Assembly: GCF_030758455.1 (NCBI RefSeq)
Contig: NZ_CP132353.1
Location: forward strand, 2,728,001 to 2,792,000
Length of the DNA stretch: 64,000 bases
DNA from: Erwinia pyri
GTDB lineage: Bacteria; Pseudomonadota; Gammaproteobacteria; Enterobacterales; Enterobacteriaceae
Reading direction: 5' to 3'
This document shows positions 63,942-64,000 of the stretch, piece by piece. Position numbers and translations under genes: made by a program. Positions within the stretch are counted from its first letter, which is position 1. Each line of letters opens with the position of its first letter. The notes under the pieces are model-generated. The model did not search any database, was not told the origin of the DNA, and saw nothing but the letters and a program-made list of their open reading frames with translations.

Positions 63942-64000
63942 AATCACCCGACATCAAAAAGGAAACGCGGGCAGTTTATCACTTCGCGCTCACCATGCCA

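Overview
The window is chromosomal DNA from a member of the Enterobacterales. Gene content and order (fliE, fliF to fliR, rcsA, dsrB, yodD, yedP, dgcQ, yodC, yedI, yedA, vsr, dcm) match the E. coli flagellar region III and its downstream neighbours. Protein divergence from E. coli, and the insertion of a chemoreceptor gene and a glucosylglycerate synthase gene, point to a Pantoea/Erwinia-type host. The genus is an inference.

Positions 27-39239 are a lambdoid siphovirus-type prophage inserted in the 3' end of fliE. It is bounded by a 22-bp near-perfect duplication of the fliE 3' end (attL 27-48, attR 39218-39239). From attL rightward, on the minus strand, come an SOS-controlled umuDC-like operon, tail fibre and tail genes (J, I, K, L, M, H), terminase, lysis genes (Rz1/Rz, endolysin, holin), late antiterminator Q, a nin region, replication genes P and O, a ParB-like gene, cII and cro. 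The plus strand then carries cI with two linked membrane genes, and, from PL, N, recombination genes (RecE-like, RecT), many small early genes, a methyltransferase, xis and int. Operators, PR, PL, nutL and nutR can be read directly.

The prophage is defective. The head module (portal, capsid, connectors, tail tube) is gone; truncated terL is fused next to the last codons of a tail-chaperone gene. Gene J is split by an IS3-family element with a 3-bp target duplication. A nin-region nuclease-like gene carries an in-frame stop. Integration, repression, replication and lysis genes look intact.

The most interesting cargo is a translationally coupled pair in the nin region: a YhhQ-type preQ0 transporter and a DpdA/TGT-like transglycosylase. 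Together they suggest 7-deazaguanine modification of phage DNA. Two other possible nucleic-acid modification genes (Nmad5-like, and a DPPH-type methyltransferase) lie in the left operon.

Positions 39218-50564 hold fliE and the complete fliFGHIJKLMNOPQR set: the MS ring, switch, export apparatus, hook-length control and stator-associated protein. After that come rcsA, a chemoreceptor ending in the NWETF CheR/CheB tether, dsrB, a YqaE/Pmp3 membrane peptide, yodD, a yedP-gpgS pair for a phosphoglycerate-derived compatible solute, the diguanylate cyclase dgcQ, yodC, yedI, yedA, and the vsr/dcm cytosine-methylation and repair genes. No tRNA, rRNA or CRISPR array was seen.
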